A stretch of 64,000 bases of DNA. It comes from Paraphysomonas bandaiensis (taxonomy: Eukaryota; Chrysophyceae). The position numbers and the translations under genes were made by a program. Shown here one piece after another: positions 41,965 to 52,111 of the stretch; position 1 is the stretch's first letter; each line of letters opens with the position of its first letter. The notes under the pieces are model-generated. The model saw only the letters and a list, made by a program, of their open reading frames with translations. It was not told the origin of the DNA and searched no databases. The DNA is taken from NCBI GenBank assembly GCA_965644295.1, contig CBFFRP010000303.1, positions 23,251 through 87,250 of the forward strand, in the 5' to 3' direction.

Positions 41965-42903
41965 CTATAGCTTTGTGCATATTATTTCAGTGAGTGTTAT
42001 TTGATTTGTATGCAAGAGTTCGATAACATTTTTCATCTTTTGCTCTGCATCACTTCCTAGGGTGACAGCAAGTGATAGCGGCGGCATTCCCCTACCAGCT
42101 GTTAACCTTTTTCTAAGCGGGTCAAAGAACTCCATTCCCTCTTTTCCCCTGTCGGTAGTGTTAATATTATTAAATCCACTTTCTTCTGCAGCAGATATGT
42201 ACTCGCTGTAGTGTGATACGAAAGAGTGGGCCGGACTGGCCGCCCAAGGGACAGGATAGGTTATACGTCCAGTGGGTACGAGTGTAATGTCGTACACAGC
42301 AAATATTCCACCAGATTTTAACACGCGGTAGGCCTCGCGGTATATCTTATCCTTCTCTGAGATATTCATTCCCACATGCAGCATACAAGCAGCATCATAG
42401 AGTTCGTCTCTGAAAGGAATATCCACAGCACTACCAACATCGTAGCGTACTTCGGAACCAACGATATCTGATATACGTGCCGCTATTTTTATAAATTCCG
42501 GAGTAATATCAATGCCTGTAACATCACAACTTGGAAATAGGTGTTTGATTCGACGAGTCGTCCCGCCTAAACCACAGCCGATGTCCAGCACTTTCCAGCC
42601 GTCCTTCACTCCCATCACATTAAGCAATCTATCAGTGGCTGCCACTCCACCCACATGGAACTGATCCACGGGATGAAAATCTTCAGCAGGTATTTGATCC
42701 TCATGATCAGGATCTGTGAGTTGAGAAGAGTCATTGATGTTTGATCGTGATGCTGTGACTGCCTCTACGATGCGCTGCCACAGACCCCCACTATCATAGT
42801 GACTGGACACAGAGTCCTCAATACTACTGCACAGACACCTGTGCACACAGACACGGGAAAAATAAACCCTTGAAAGCCGGGAGACTAAACTTTGGATACG
42901 CAT
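41965..42903 (-). CDS. Class I SAM-dependent methyltransferase, probable organelle-targeted
   Basis: 312 residues from the ATG at 42903. The frame stays open upstream only because it runs into a TATG microsatellite. Motif I is VLDIGCGLGGTTRRI (about 105-119), followed by DVTGIDITPEFI (acidic ribose-binding residue), a DELYDAACMLHVGMNI segment and RVLKSGGIFAVYDI. The preceding HPVDQFHVGG resembles small-molecule N-methyltransferases such as sarcosine/dimethylglycine methyltransferases of glycine-betaine synthesis, a suggestion only. The first 27 residues (MRIQSLVSRLSRVYFSRVCV) are basic, hydroxylated and free of acidic residues, the pattern of a mitochondrial presequence. It is divergent from CCR4 over the microsatellite. 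Confidence 0.8.
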   Translation of the reverse strand: MRIQSLVSRLSRVYFSRVCVHRCLCSSIEDSVSSHYDSGGLWQRIVEAVTASRSNINDSSQLTDPDHEDQIPAEDFHPVDQFHVGGVAATDRLLNVMGVKDGWKVLDIGCGLGGTTRRIKHLFPSCDVTGIDITPEFIKIAARISDIVGSEVRYDVGSAVDIPFRDELYDAACMLHVGMNISEKDKIYREAYRVLKSGGIFAVYDITLVPTGRITYPVPWAASPAHSFVSHYSEYISAAEESGFNNINTTDRGKEGMEFFDPLRKRLTAGRGMPPLSLAVTLGSDAEQKMKNVIELLHTNQITLTEIICTKL

Positions 42904-42929
42904 ACTTCCACATAGATAGATAATGAGAA

Positions 42930-43261
42930 CACATACATACATACATACATACATACATACATACATACATACATACATACATACATACATACATACATAC
43001 ATACATACATACATACATACATACATACATACATACATACATACATACATACATACATACATACATACATACATACATACATACATACATACATACATAC
43101 ATACATACATACATACATACATACATACATACATACATACATACATACATACATACATACATACATACATACATACATACATACATACATACATACATAC
43201 ATACATACATACATACATACATACATACATACATACATACATACATACATACATACATACA

Positions 43262-43292
<31 letters not shown>
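42930..43292 (-). repeat. Long (TATG)n / (CATA)n microsatellite
   Basis: About 90 nearly perfect tetranucleotide units (363 bp) between the divergent starts of the methyltransferase (42903) and CCR4 (43369). The unit has no stop codon in any frame, so long MYVC and THTYIH frames arise without being genes. Confidence 0.98.
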
Positions 43293-43295
<3 letters not shown>

Positions 43296-43368
43296 CAATA
43301 TGCATATACATTTAAAATAAAGAAGAGCAACGGTACGCACTACCAAGTATATCTGTCCACAACAATCG

Positions 43369-45663
43369 ATGAGCGACGTCACCTGGGATTTGTCGCTTCG
43401 CACAGAGCAGCCTGTGGAGGGATGCGAGCTATCTCCTCATGCTTATCTTAAAATCAAGAGTAAAACTTTAGACAATCCTGGGAAAGCTAAGGTCATCTTG
43501 TGCTCAGCTTCCCTTTAGTGTAATGTAGTGTGTTCGTAGGTGCTCGAGTCAAACCCGCATACATTTACTTTTCAGTGGAGTCGAGGACCCGCCATGCAAA
43601 TGTGTGCATGCAGTTCCTGTCCCAGAAATGGAACCACAGACCCCCTGGACTGGTCAAGGTTTTCTAGGGGAGGTCCTGCTCTTCGATGTGCTGTTTGTGA
43701 AAAAGTTGGAGTTCCACGGCATGAGTCACTTTTTTGCTCTGTATGGTAAGTGGGCACTTCTGTTTTTATATCAGTACATGTTGTGACTCTTCCGTAATCT
43801 GCCACAGTTGCTTCAGGAATGCTTGGTCTACTCACGTTGCGAGGTATGGTACTGTGTCATAAGTCAATAATAATAATATAATGTGGAACAGCAAACACAC
43901 CAACAGCAGTGGTGGTGCTAATGTACCACCAGCACCACTTTGTAAGCCCGTGGTAGTTTCCGAAGCTGTTGCGAAGAAAGATAGTGACGAAGATATCGTT
44001 GACACGGATGATCTTGATGATGGCGGATATGTAGAAGGTGGGATTAAGCTCGTGTGTAATTACTATTGCACTGAGTGATCTATACAGGACACGTCCCAAC
44101 CTCTCTTATGGACACTCTACATGGAGGAGCAGACGGACAGTGGGTTGAGATTTTCAGGTCAGTCGAAACATGATATCTCTCGTACATGCTAATTTGAGCG
44201 CAGTGAACAGACGTACGTCCCAACTGCCGAAGACGTTGGAAAGGTGTTGCGCATTGAGTGCCGTGCAATAGGCAAGGATGGGGAGACGATTGCCGGTCCG
44301 GTAGTAGTGTACACGGAGTGTGTGCTCTCTGCGCCTCGCATTCCTCCCAGACGAGCCCTACAGGCGGTGCCGAACGCTGGCGCTTCCCTGTCATCACAGT
44401 CGCAGGTTAGATTTCGGGTAGTCAGCTACAATATTCTGGCCGAGATCTATGCAACCAAGCAAGTGAGTGCAGAATCTGACGTGATGTAATTGTTATTTAC
44501 TCACACTCCCTATGAAACAGGCATATCCGTACAGTGATCCTTGGACTTTGAGTTGGCCCTATAGAAGATCTATTATCCTGAAGGAGCTGGCTGACTCCCA
44601 GGGGGATATTATATGCCTACAGGAAGTCCAAGCCGACCACTACCAGCAGAACCTTCTCCCTGCACTTTCTGAAATGGGTTATGACGGTCTTTATAAGCAG
44701 AAGACGCGCGAAAGCATGGGTCAGCATGGCAAAGTGGACGGATGTGCTGTGTTTTGGCGGCGGTCCAAATTTATCATGGCGGAGAACTATACTATTGAGT
44801 TCAATGAAATCGTACAGCGTGCTGCCTCCCATCTCAATCTGGAGGATGGGGAGTTGCATCGGTTCATTAGTCGCCTTAGTAAGGACAACATTGCCCAGGT
44901 ACTAGTCTTGGAGTCATTGTCTCGTCCACCACAGCAGCGGTCTAGATCATCTAACCGAATATGTGTTGTGAACACCCACCTATACTCGAACCACACCAGG
45001 CCTGAGATAAAGCTATGGCAGTCAGTGCAGCTGATGAAAGAGATTGAGTCGTATGTGCTCAACCACGATCTTGCTCTTATCATATGCGGAGACTTTAACT
45101 CAGAGCCAGAGTCGGCTGTTTATCAGTACTTGTCTCAGGGGGGATTAAATGAAGAGCATGCTCACGTAGTGGAGGCAGTTGCCAAGGTACACTTCCTTGT
45201 TGTTTTTGTATTGTCTTCACTCTGGTGTGGCGTTAGAACCTGGTGGACGTAGAGGCCCTCATGCACGGAGTAGAGTTGGAATCTGCAAACTACCGATCCC
45301 TAGGATACGAACCGGAGTTCACTAACTATACACGAAATTTTAGAGGAACGCTAGACTATGTGTGGTGAGGTGCTAACCATATTATATTTAACCTGTAATC
45401 GACGAGGGCATAGGTATACTCCTTCGAGACTCAAGTTGCTTGCTGTCACATCTCCTCCCTCTGAAGCTGATATACTGACACATTGCGAAGGCTTACCGAG
45501 CGTACAATACCCCTCTGACCACATCATGCTGTGTTGTGATGTCGCGTTAATGATGGGAGCCACACAGTCTTTGCGCGGGGGAGGTATGGGTCAAGTAGGT
45601 TCTTCATCAGGAATGCTAGGTCTTGACAGCAATAAGTTGGGCCAGCCACAAGGAAGGAGATAG
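43369..45663 (+). CDS. CCR4: CCR4-type deadenylase with N-terminal zinc finger
   Basis: Nine exons: 43369-43491, 43540-43745, 43808-43843, 43892-44037, 44088-44157, 44204-44462, 44521-45186, 45237-45364 and 45414-45663. They total 1,884 bp (627 residues). This is the poly(A)-shortening nuclease of the CCR4-NOT complex, acting in cytoplasmic mRNA decay. The C-terminal exonuclease/endonuclease/phosphatase domain shows VSYNILAEIYA, DIICLQEVQ (Mg2+ Glu), NTHLYSNH, ICGDFNSEPES, DYVWY and SDHIMLCCDVAL (catalytic Asp-His). The N-terminus has Cys pairs (CACSSC, CAVC, FCSVC) and a later STHV, a MYND-like finger as in plant and protist CCR4 rather than the leucine-rich repeats of yeast and animals. YVPTAEDVGKVLR precedes the nuclease domain, as in plant CCR4. 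All exon phases agree. Confidence 0.93.
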
Positions 45664-46238
45664 TGTTGTGATTGTTAACTGTTGTTTAAGGAAATATGTG
45701 GTTCATAACATATCTTAGAATCTTGTCGCATTTTTGATTCGTGTCGAATTCCATAGATGTATATTTATGGTAGATAAAAGTAGCTAAATGCCCTTGGATT
45801 TAGAAGTATTGTTAAAACATACGGAGTAAATGAATTGTGTTGAACAAATATGTTCCTATGTACGCTATCAGCTAAATGAAAACAACTTCTATAACATTAT
45901 TATATAGGACTTAACAGCCAACTACTCTTTGCTCTGATAATTTCACTTATATACTTAGTACGTCAAACTATACACAGTGTATGCATTGTGGGCCACACAC
46001 TTCTCAACTACTCGTACGTAAATATTACTCACACTAGCTGCAGGCACATTTCAAAGAGTGTGAACAGCTGATAATACTAATACAACACTATGGGGGGCAT
46101 TAAAACTGTAGGATATGTGCAAGAGCAACGATAATCAACCTAAGTAAAAGAAATGTATTATGGGTGCAACTAATTAAGTTACGCCATTGTTTTACAGGCA
46201 AGGACCATATTTACCAGGAAACACAATATTAAAGGAGT
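45664..46238. other. Intergenic between convergent genes
   Basis: About 575 bp of AT-rich DNA holding the 3' ends of CCR4 (+) and RPS29 (-). No other feature. Confidence 0.6.
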
Positions 46239-46509
46239 TAATTGTACTGCAACATCAGTTATTATGAATTAGAGAGCACAATATGCACACGTACCTTAAC
46301 GAACCCGATATCAGTTGCCCTTTCCCTGAAGCACTGTCTGCACATCATCAGTCCGTACTTTCTAATGATAGCAAGTTGATTGGCTAAATAGAACATATTA
46401 AAAACAAAAGCAGACGGTTCTTCTTCTTACCACACACGCGGCAGCGGCGAGCCCCCTTTGATCCGCAGATCTTCTTAGGATGGCTGTTAGACAAAGCTTT
46501 GGCTCCCAT
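46239..46509 (-). CDS. RPS29: Cytosolic ribosomal protein uS14 (RPS29)
   Basis: Three short exons on the minus strand, 46431-46509, 46295-46383 and 46239-46247, total 177 bp (58 residues), close to the usual 56. The product is a small zinc-binding protein of the 40S head. Exon 1 gives SNSHPKK and GARRCRVC. Exon 2 gives [19 protein letters not shown] and then TDIGFVK. The two CxxC pairs bind zinc. The last exon is only 9 nt (YN and stop). It was chosen because GTACGT...GTTGCAG is a good intron and gives the expected length. Without it the protein would end after 10 extra residues. Exon 1 ends at GTAAGA and the first intron is 47 bp. Confidence 0.93.
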
Positions 46510-46952
46510 TTTGCGCAGTAATAATCTGGTCCTGTAAAGCGATGCGAGATTACCGAAACAATCGAGAAGCAGATATTATTATTGCCATTACCTCCTGTAA
46601 CTAGAAATATACAAGTTAAGTGTAGGCGTGCTGTGGCTCTCGTGTGGTATGTATGGTACATGTATGTATTATGTACTGCACAATACAACAACTTCTTTCA
46701 GTCCACTCCCGATTCAGGCAGGTGTATATCTTCAAGAGGCACAAGTTGTGTATTCAGTTCGCATATTTATAAATACGAATTTATACACTGTATTTTTTGT
46801 TATTGAGGTACTGTATTCCTTCGGGTGTATTCCAGTATATGGACAACCAAAGCACACAGCCAGTACAGCGTATACAGCAGTAAGTGGGAGCTGTAAATAC
46901 CATAGTATGGTTTAGTTGAACATTAAATATATTCCAGAATTGGAACGCCACT
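46510..46952. promoter_or_regulatory. Upstream region of RPS29
   Basis: About 440 bp with TGTACTGCAC (46676) and CAGTACAGCGTATACAGCAG (46861-46880) motifs. The plus frames here look random. Confidence 0.4.
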
Positions 46953-47000
46953 CCTCAACAGAGTCGGACTCGCACCTTTTCGTGGTGTTATGGGGGATAA
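46953..47000 (+). repeat. SINE-like tip, left arm of an inverted pair
   Basis: CTCAACAGAGTCGGACTCGC through GTGTTATGGGGGATA, about 48 bp of the family's leading end. Inverted partner at 47254-47311. Confidence 0.75.
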
Positions 47001-47253
47001 TAGGGCATTCACTACAATGTCCAGTTACAATTTACTTGCTCACTGTTATGAATGTGTTATCTAGAGCACACTTTATTTAGATCTTGCACTTAGAAATATC
47101 CAATTTGTGCGGTGAATTTAAACAGTCGAATGTTTTGAAATGCGGATATATCACGAAACCAAAACATACTGATATATCTTATATAACATTAGCCGTAGTG
47201 TTGAAACAGACACTGTACAGCCGGATGTTGTTCTTACCAGTGTGCCAGAAGAG

Positions 47254-47311
47254 AAATCCGGTACTTATCCCCCAGAACACCACGAAAAGGTGTGAGTCCG
47301 ACTTTATTGGG
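47254..47311 (-). repeat. SINE-like tip, right arm of an inverted pair
   Basis: About 58 bp of the same family end on the minus strand (complement of GTGGTGTTCTGGGGGATAAG). With 46953-47000 it forms an inverted repeat around about 250 bp of AT-rich sequence. Confidence 0.75.
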
Positions 47312-47798
47312 GGAAGTGTGTTATTTCTCAGGTATATAGCATTGAAATATGTAAAAATGTTTTTGTACTACGTTTTCATTATTTAGTAACTGAGTATCAG
47401 TAGATAAGTTTTAGCGTTGTAATCAACCTAGAAGGAGGCACTACTCTGGTAACTGAACTCATCGGTTTACAACAAAAGTTTTTTCATTACGTACTGACAG
47501 GGCTGTGCAACAATTTAATTGCCAATTATTGTCTAAGTACGGTACTGAGAATCAACTGAAACGCAGTAGACAAAAAATAAAATTGCACAATTAAGAGTAC
47601 TAAGTGTAATACTGTTCACTATCATAATGGTATGAACCTTTACTTAGATAAGAAATATTGATAGACTTATAGAAGCAAATAGACAAATATATTTCCCATT
47701 AACCTATACAATATATTGATGATTCTTAAGCTGTGATAAAATATAGTATTTGTTATTTAAAAGATTACGTTACTGCTGCCCATATCTATCACGGCGTA
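47312..47798. other. Intergenic, AT-rich
   Basis: Probably the CDK 3' flank. CAGGGCTGTGCAACAA near 47498 resembles a hAT-type terminus and pairs loosely with ends noted at about 31952 and 51595. No gene. Confidence 0.45.
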
Positions 47799-49461
47799 TT
47801 AGCGTTGTTTCGTGCGCGGGGAGTGCACGGGAGATGCACCCTGACCATTCTTTTGCTGGCTAGAATGTGAATTAGAGCTTTCTGTCGGTCTAGCTACTCT
47901 AAATGCACTCTCCTCCTGTGATAAAACTACCTGTCTTGATGAAGTTACTTTCTGTGCGTCGTTGTTAGTTTGCCCGCTGGCGGGAGCGGATGGGGGTGGA
48001 GGTGGACGGGGGCGATTACTTTTGTTTACCCTATATTTACTTCTCCCCCCTCCTCTATCTCCTGGATTTCCTCGACCTCCCCTTCCCTGTTGTTGCTGTG
48101 CGGCTCGCTGCCGCTCCTCTGCCCTCTTCTGTTGTGTCTCGAATTCATGGGCAGCCTCTATACGCCCTGCAATACGGGGCAGTCTGTCATGGTTAGGTGT
48201 ACCCCCATCCGACCAAAAGTAGCCATCGTCAAGGGCAGCTTCTGCGGAAATGCGTCGGCCCGGATGCATACACAGGAGTTTCTCTAGCAGGTCAACTGTT
48301 GCCGGAGGGAATTTCGAGAAGCGTTCACGAAACCTGTTGGGGTAACTAGTTGTAATCAGAGACTGGTACTTCTCCCACCCCTCGCATTGTCGCAGCCTCT
48401 CCTCAGTATCACCCGTAGGGGTCCCACATAGCTGATAAATGAGCTCTAACTGATTTGCAGAAGTAGGTGGATTAGCCGGGAGGATCGCGTTTTGTATGGG
48501 GGTGGCCGGGAGGACCGCAGGGCGCCGCAACATCTCTGCTATGACACACCTGTACACCGAACTATCTCACCAATGCCAAAAACACCAACCAACACAAGGC
48601 GTACCCCGCAGCCCATATGTCTATCTCTGGTCCATATTTCTTGGTCTCTAAAAGCAGCTCGGGGCATCTGTACCAGAGGGTAACTACCGGGTTTGAGAGC
48701 CTACTAAGAATTAGAGGTGTAACTGAATGGGTTTACATTGTAACCTTTGTACAGATGAATAGTAAGAACGCGCAAGACCCCAGTCAGCAATTTTAATCCT
48801 GTTGTCCCGACTAACTAGGATATTTGCGCCCTTGATGTCCCGATGTAATATTTTGTTTTTGTGCATGTAGCAAACCCCAGATAGCAACTGCTTTGCGTAG
48901 CACCGCACATGGTTCGTGGAAAATACCTGTAACACCAGATATTACAGGCAGTAGCAACGGAGAAATAAAAGTACTCTCTCACCATATCACGCGAATCCAT
49001 CAGACCAGAGAGATCGAAATCCATATACTCAAAAACCATAAACACCGCACCATTCTCGAACCCGAATGCGGAATTGTTTGTGTCTGTACCGCGAGAGAAA
49101 TGTAAAAGGAATCGTACTGTATAAGTCTACTTGCCTTCTGAGTTAAATGTGACAATTTCGTATAAACTTATGATATTTTCGTGATTTAACGCTTTTAATA
49201 TTTTTATCTCGCGAATGGCAGTTACCGGAAACCCGTCTTTCTCTTTCTCCATTTTTATCATTTTCAACGCCACACGCTCTCCAGTCCCCGTATCAGTGGC
49301 CTTGAACACAGACCCATACACTCCCATCCCAACTTGACCGTCCACTTTCATACAGCTGAGAGGTCTGGTACCTGTATTGAAACACATGACACACTCACTC
49401 CATCACATCACACAAACTCACAACGGCGCCGCTTTAAGGCTGAAGACGACTGCGCTTCCAT
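47799..49461 (-). CDS. CDK9/CDK12-like cyclin-dependent kinase
   Basis: Six exons on the minus strand: 49422-49461, 49135-49371, 48983-49083, 48745-48926, 48605-48703 and 47799-48549. They total 1,410 bp (469 residues). Catalytic features are [12 protein letters not shown] (Gly loop), VALK (K50), [17 protein letters not shown] (cyclin-binding helix, PITAIRE-like), [12 protein letters not shown] (catalytic D156), ADWGLAR (DFG replaced by DWG, 174-176), [17 protein letters not shown] (T-loop) and [18 protein letters not shown]. The helix and T-loop place it with transcriptional CDKs that phosphorylate RNA polymerase II. The C-tail is Gln/Gly/Pro-rich and disordered, and the N-terminus has KRRR. 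Intron 2 starts GC (GCAAGT) rather than GT: the only reading that keeps frame. Phosphoacceptor in the T-loop is Ser, not Thr. Confidence 0.92.
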
Positions 49462-50058
49462 ATTAATATCCTCTGCGATGTGGCGGATCTGTGTGTTTCG
49501 TGGACGAATGTGTGGTGAGATCAATAATTATACTCCCACAGTACCATACATATAAACAAATCACATACTTTTATATAGTAGTACGAGTAGTTTATGATTC
49601 TACAATCGCTTCTGTACGCCTGGGGGCAGTTCCAGCAAATTCGGCTCTACATTTCCAGCGTTTTTCCAGAAATAGATTAAAAATACTCAATATGATGGTA
49701 AAATCTTCTCGATTTTTGCAACGCATCGTATGGACCAAAAATACATATGGCTTTCCATGGCTTTTACTCGTATGTATGTACAGGAACAAAATACAACAGT
49801 ACATGTACAGCAGTACGGAGATGCATCGTCTAAACACGCACAGTATCATCTATAAACGGACCAAGAAATGGTGATAGATTTAAGAATGATGTAGATAACA
49901 AACAGAGTTTGAGTGATAATGACGAGTAGAAAACACGTGAGTAGAGAAATTAGTTACACGCTGTGCTGCACACTGCAATAGTACCTGTGGTAGCATTATC
50001 TGATAGTGGAGAGTATACAGCCGAAGCAGCTGGTGTTTGGTCGACCGTTGCTATCCAT
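49462..50058. promoter_or_regulatory. Divergent promoter region, CDK / CDF transporter
   Basis: Contains ATGTACAGGAACAAAATACA and GTACATGTACAGCAGTACGG near 49774-49821. A short ATGACGAGT exon at about 49919 followed by GTGAGT could be the 5' exon of the transporter, but no acceptor gave a clear phase. Confidence 0.4.
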
Positions 50059-51003
50059 ATGTGCATCCATTTTAGCTTATCTAATCGGGGCCTACTTGCT
50101 TTCACCACTTTCTTCTTTACTCTGTTTGTTATTAGTGAAATTGTTGGTGGTCTTGCAGGTAATGTGATTAATATCTTGTATGGGCGCTGTTCATGTGTAT
50201 TTGTAGCCAATAGCTTGTCGTTGTTGGGTGATGCGGCTGCGATGAGTATTGATGTTTTTTCGTATGTGGGAAACTTTTATGCTGAGCATCTAAAAAGTGT
50301 GACCAAGGATGACTTAGATGTGAGGACTAAGGTCTGGACTGAAATTATAATACCTGCAGTGTCAGTTGCCTCACTCTTAAGTGTTACGGCTTGGGTGTGC
50401 ATTGATGCTTCTTCTAGACTACTTGGTCATAAAAATGAAGATGTTGATCTTTTTTTTCTTTACGCCTTCGCCGGTGCTAATTTGGTGGTAGATATATTGT
50501 GTGCACTGCTATTTTACATCCGGCGACACGACGTATTCATCAGCAAAAAAAAGGAACAATGCTCTACCGAAGACGATATTGAGGGAAATAGTTCTGAAGA
50601 AGAAAGCAGCATTCATTCGACTGATAGTGATGGTCATATTGAGGACACAAGTTCTCATGCATCTGAACAGGCGAGCTTGGTCACCACACGTGCTGTTTCA
50701 CCACCGGACACGCCCCCCCCATGGGAAGATGGTGGTCAAAATCTCAATATGTTAAGTGCATTTACGCATATTGGTGGCGACACACTCAGAACCTTTGCTG
50801 TTCTTGTTGCTGCGATTTTGTCGAGTATACTTCGCATTGATCCCTCCATACCTGACGCATGGGCTGCTGTAGTAGTATCAGTAACCATTGTTGTTGCTGT
50901 TGCGCCTCTCTGCAGCTCTATCTACCAATCAGCTGTTCATATATTTTTTTGTAGGGATGACATAGGAAAAAATAGCGATATTGAACTCAGCGTCGTTGTT
51001 TAG
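50059..51003 (+). CDS. Cation diffusion facilitator (ZnT/CDF-like) transporter
   Basis: 314 residues from the first in-frame ATG. The frame is open about 95 bp further upstream without an ATG, so an upstream exon is possible. Six membrane segments are visible: around FTTFFFTLFVISEIVGG (TM1), SLSLLGDAAAMSIDVFSY (TM2), IIPAVSVASLLSVTAWV (TM3), FFLYAFAGANLVVDILCA (TM4), FAVLVAAILSSILRI (TM5) and VVVSVTIVVAVAPLC (TM6). The TM4-TM5 loop is acidic with some His (SEEESSIHSTDSDGHIED). TM5 has the family HIGGD (HxxxD) site just before it, but TM2 has AMSID where HxxxD is usual, so the metal site is altered. CDF proteins export Zn2+ or related ions by H+ antiport. The C-terminal cytosolic domain is very short. 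Confidence 0.75.
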   Translation: MCIHFSLSNRGLLAFTTFFFTLFVISEIVGGLAGNVINILYGRCSCVFVANSLSLLGDAAAMSIDVFSYVGNFYAEHLKSVTKDDLDVRTKVWTEIIIPAVSVASLLSVTAWVCIDASSRLLGHKNEDVDLFFLYAFAGANLVVDILCALLFYIRRHDVFISKKKEQCSTEDDIEGNSSEEESSIHSTDSDGHIEDTSSHASEQASLVTTRAVSPPDTPPPWEDGGQNLNMLSAFTHIGGDTLRTFAVLVAAILSSILRIDPSIPDAWAAVVVSVTIVVAVAPLCSSIYQSAVHIFFCRDDIGKNSDIELSVVV

Positions 51004-51638
51004 AAATGTGTTTGTTATATTAACGAAGCTGTTGGCTACCTTTATTTGCAATCAGTAAATAACAGAGATGACATTAATAGCTGATTCGCTTCGTCAACGA
51101 ACTCATCAAGTCTTCAAGTGTTATTGGAGTAGAGAAGTGAGTAGTTGCTTCTAGAGTTGCTAAAGTCCACTCAGTTCTTGGCAGCTTAAATTTTCCTCCT
51201 CTGAGACTTGTCCAATAGATATATCGCATTCTGCGCTGCCTTTGAAAGCAAAAATCGGAAAGTAGGACCTGGCAACCGTTAATGGTCTATAAGTAGGTGA
51301 CAATTTTCCCGCAATAATGATGACACTACCAATAATGGTTATCTGGTCCCGCCGTAAAGCTTCTTGATTCAGTTGTAATAATATACATTGTATATACAAT
51401 ATCCAATACCTATACCCTATACATTTATCTACCTCACCAGAGCCTTGTAACATTGATACTAAAATGCTTACTCAAGTAGCTATTCAATAGCAATATAACT
51501 TGTATCATATTGACAAGTACACAATTACTATTTGCTGTCCATTTCAATAATTAACAATTAATTGCTGATCATTTACTTGTTATGCAGCCCTGTACCACGG
51601 AGACAAAATTGCTTCAAAAATTTTATTTGCAGCTAAAA
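51004..51638. other. Intergenic with a miniature hAT-like element
   Basis: Contains the 87-bp element at 51264-51350 and, near 51455-51600, an old AT-rich dispersed repeat shared with 31340-31450. No gene. Confidence 0.55.
51264..51350. mobile_element. Miniature hAT-related inverted-repeat element
   Basis: The left end GGACCTGGCAACCGTTAATG and right end (complement GGACCAGATAACCATTATTG) resemble the hAT ends at 39813 (GGGCCTGTAACCGTTAATGG) and 41045. The whole element is 87 bp. No target duplication is clear. Confidence 0.6.
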
Positions 51639-51651
51639 ATTAATTTCAATT

Positions 51652-52098
51652 AATATTGAATGTCTTTTTATTTAGCAATAGGCGTTAAAAACCCGTTAGA
51701 CCTCTACCTGTAACTAATCAGTACACACTTTTTTTATCCTACTATTTAACGCTACGGAAGCTGCTTGTGCGTCGCCGCAAGCACCAAGGTGCGATCACTT
51801 CCGCTCTGAGTTCTTAAGGTGAACATCCCGGATGCTTGACTTCAGCAGGCAGCCCAATACCCCGGTTACCCTTGAGGTGGACCCATTCCCGGATGCCTGT
51901 TTATTCGTCAGGGCCCAAAGACGTCTACACAAGTGGCACTTATTGGTGTCCCTTGTACCACACAAGCATTCGGCTATGAGTGGGCAGAAGAATATCTGCT
52001 GACTATATATGTGTCTCACGTTAGTTTCCCGGAAAAATATGTCCGGTACTTATCCCCCAGAACACCACGAAAAGGTGCGAGTCCGACGTTGTTGAGGG
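51652..52098 (-). mobile_element. SINE-like repeat with perfect 13-bp target duplication
   Basis: 447 bp between perfect duplications ATTAATTTCAATT (51639-51651 and 52099-52111). On the minus strand it begins CCCTCAACAACGTCGGACTC and ends in AT-rich sequence, the same limits as at 15309-15859 less about 60 bp of the middle. It defines the element's ends with confidence. Confidence 0.9.
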
Positions 52099-52111
52099 AT
52101 TAATTTCAATT

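Noticed and set aside
42904-43403. Long MYVC-repeat and THTYIH-repeat reading frames, and extension of the methyltransferase N-terminus through them
   Set aside because: They are a TATG microsatellite with no stop codon in any frame. The methyltransferase has a good ATG at 42903 after the repeat, followed by a presequence-like N-terminus.
43572-44397. Minus-strand ORFs opposite CCR4
   Set aside because: Antisense shadows. The plus-strand exons carry conserved CCR4 motifs with consistent phase.
51174-51453. 97-codon minus ORF downstream of the CDF gene
   Set aside because: It overlaps the miniature hAT element and AT-rich repeat, and shows no protein-like features.
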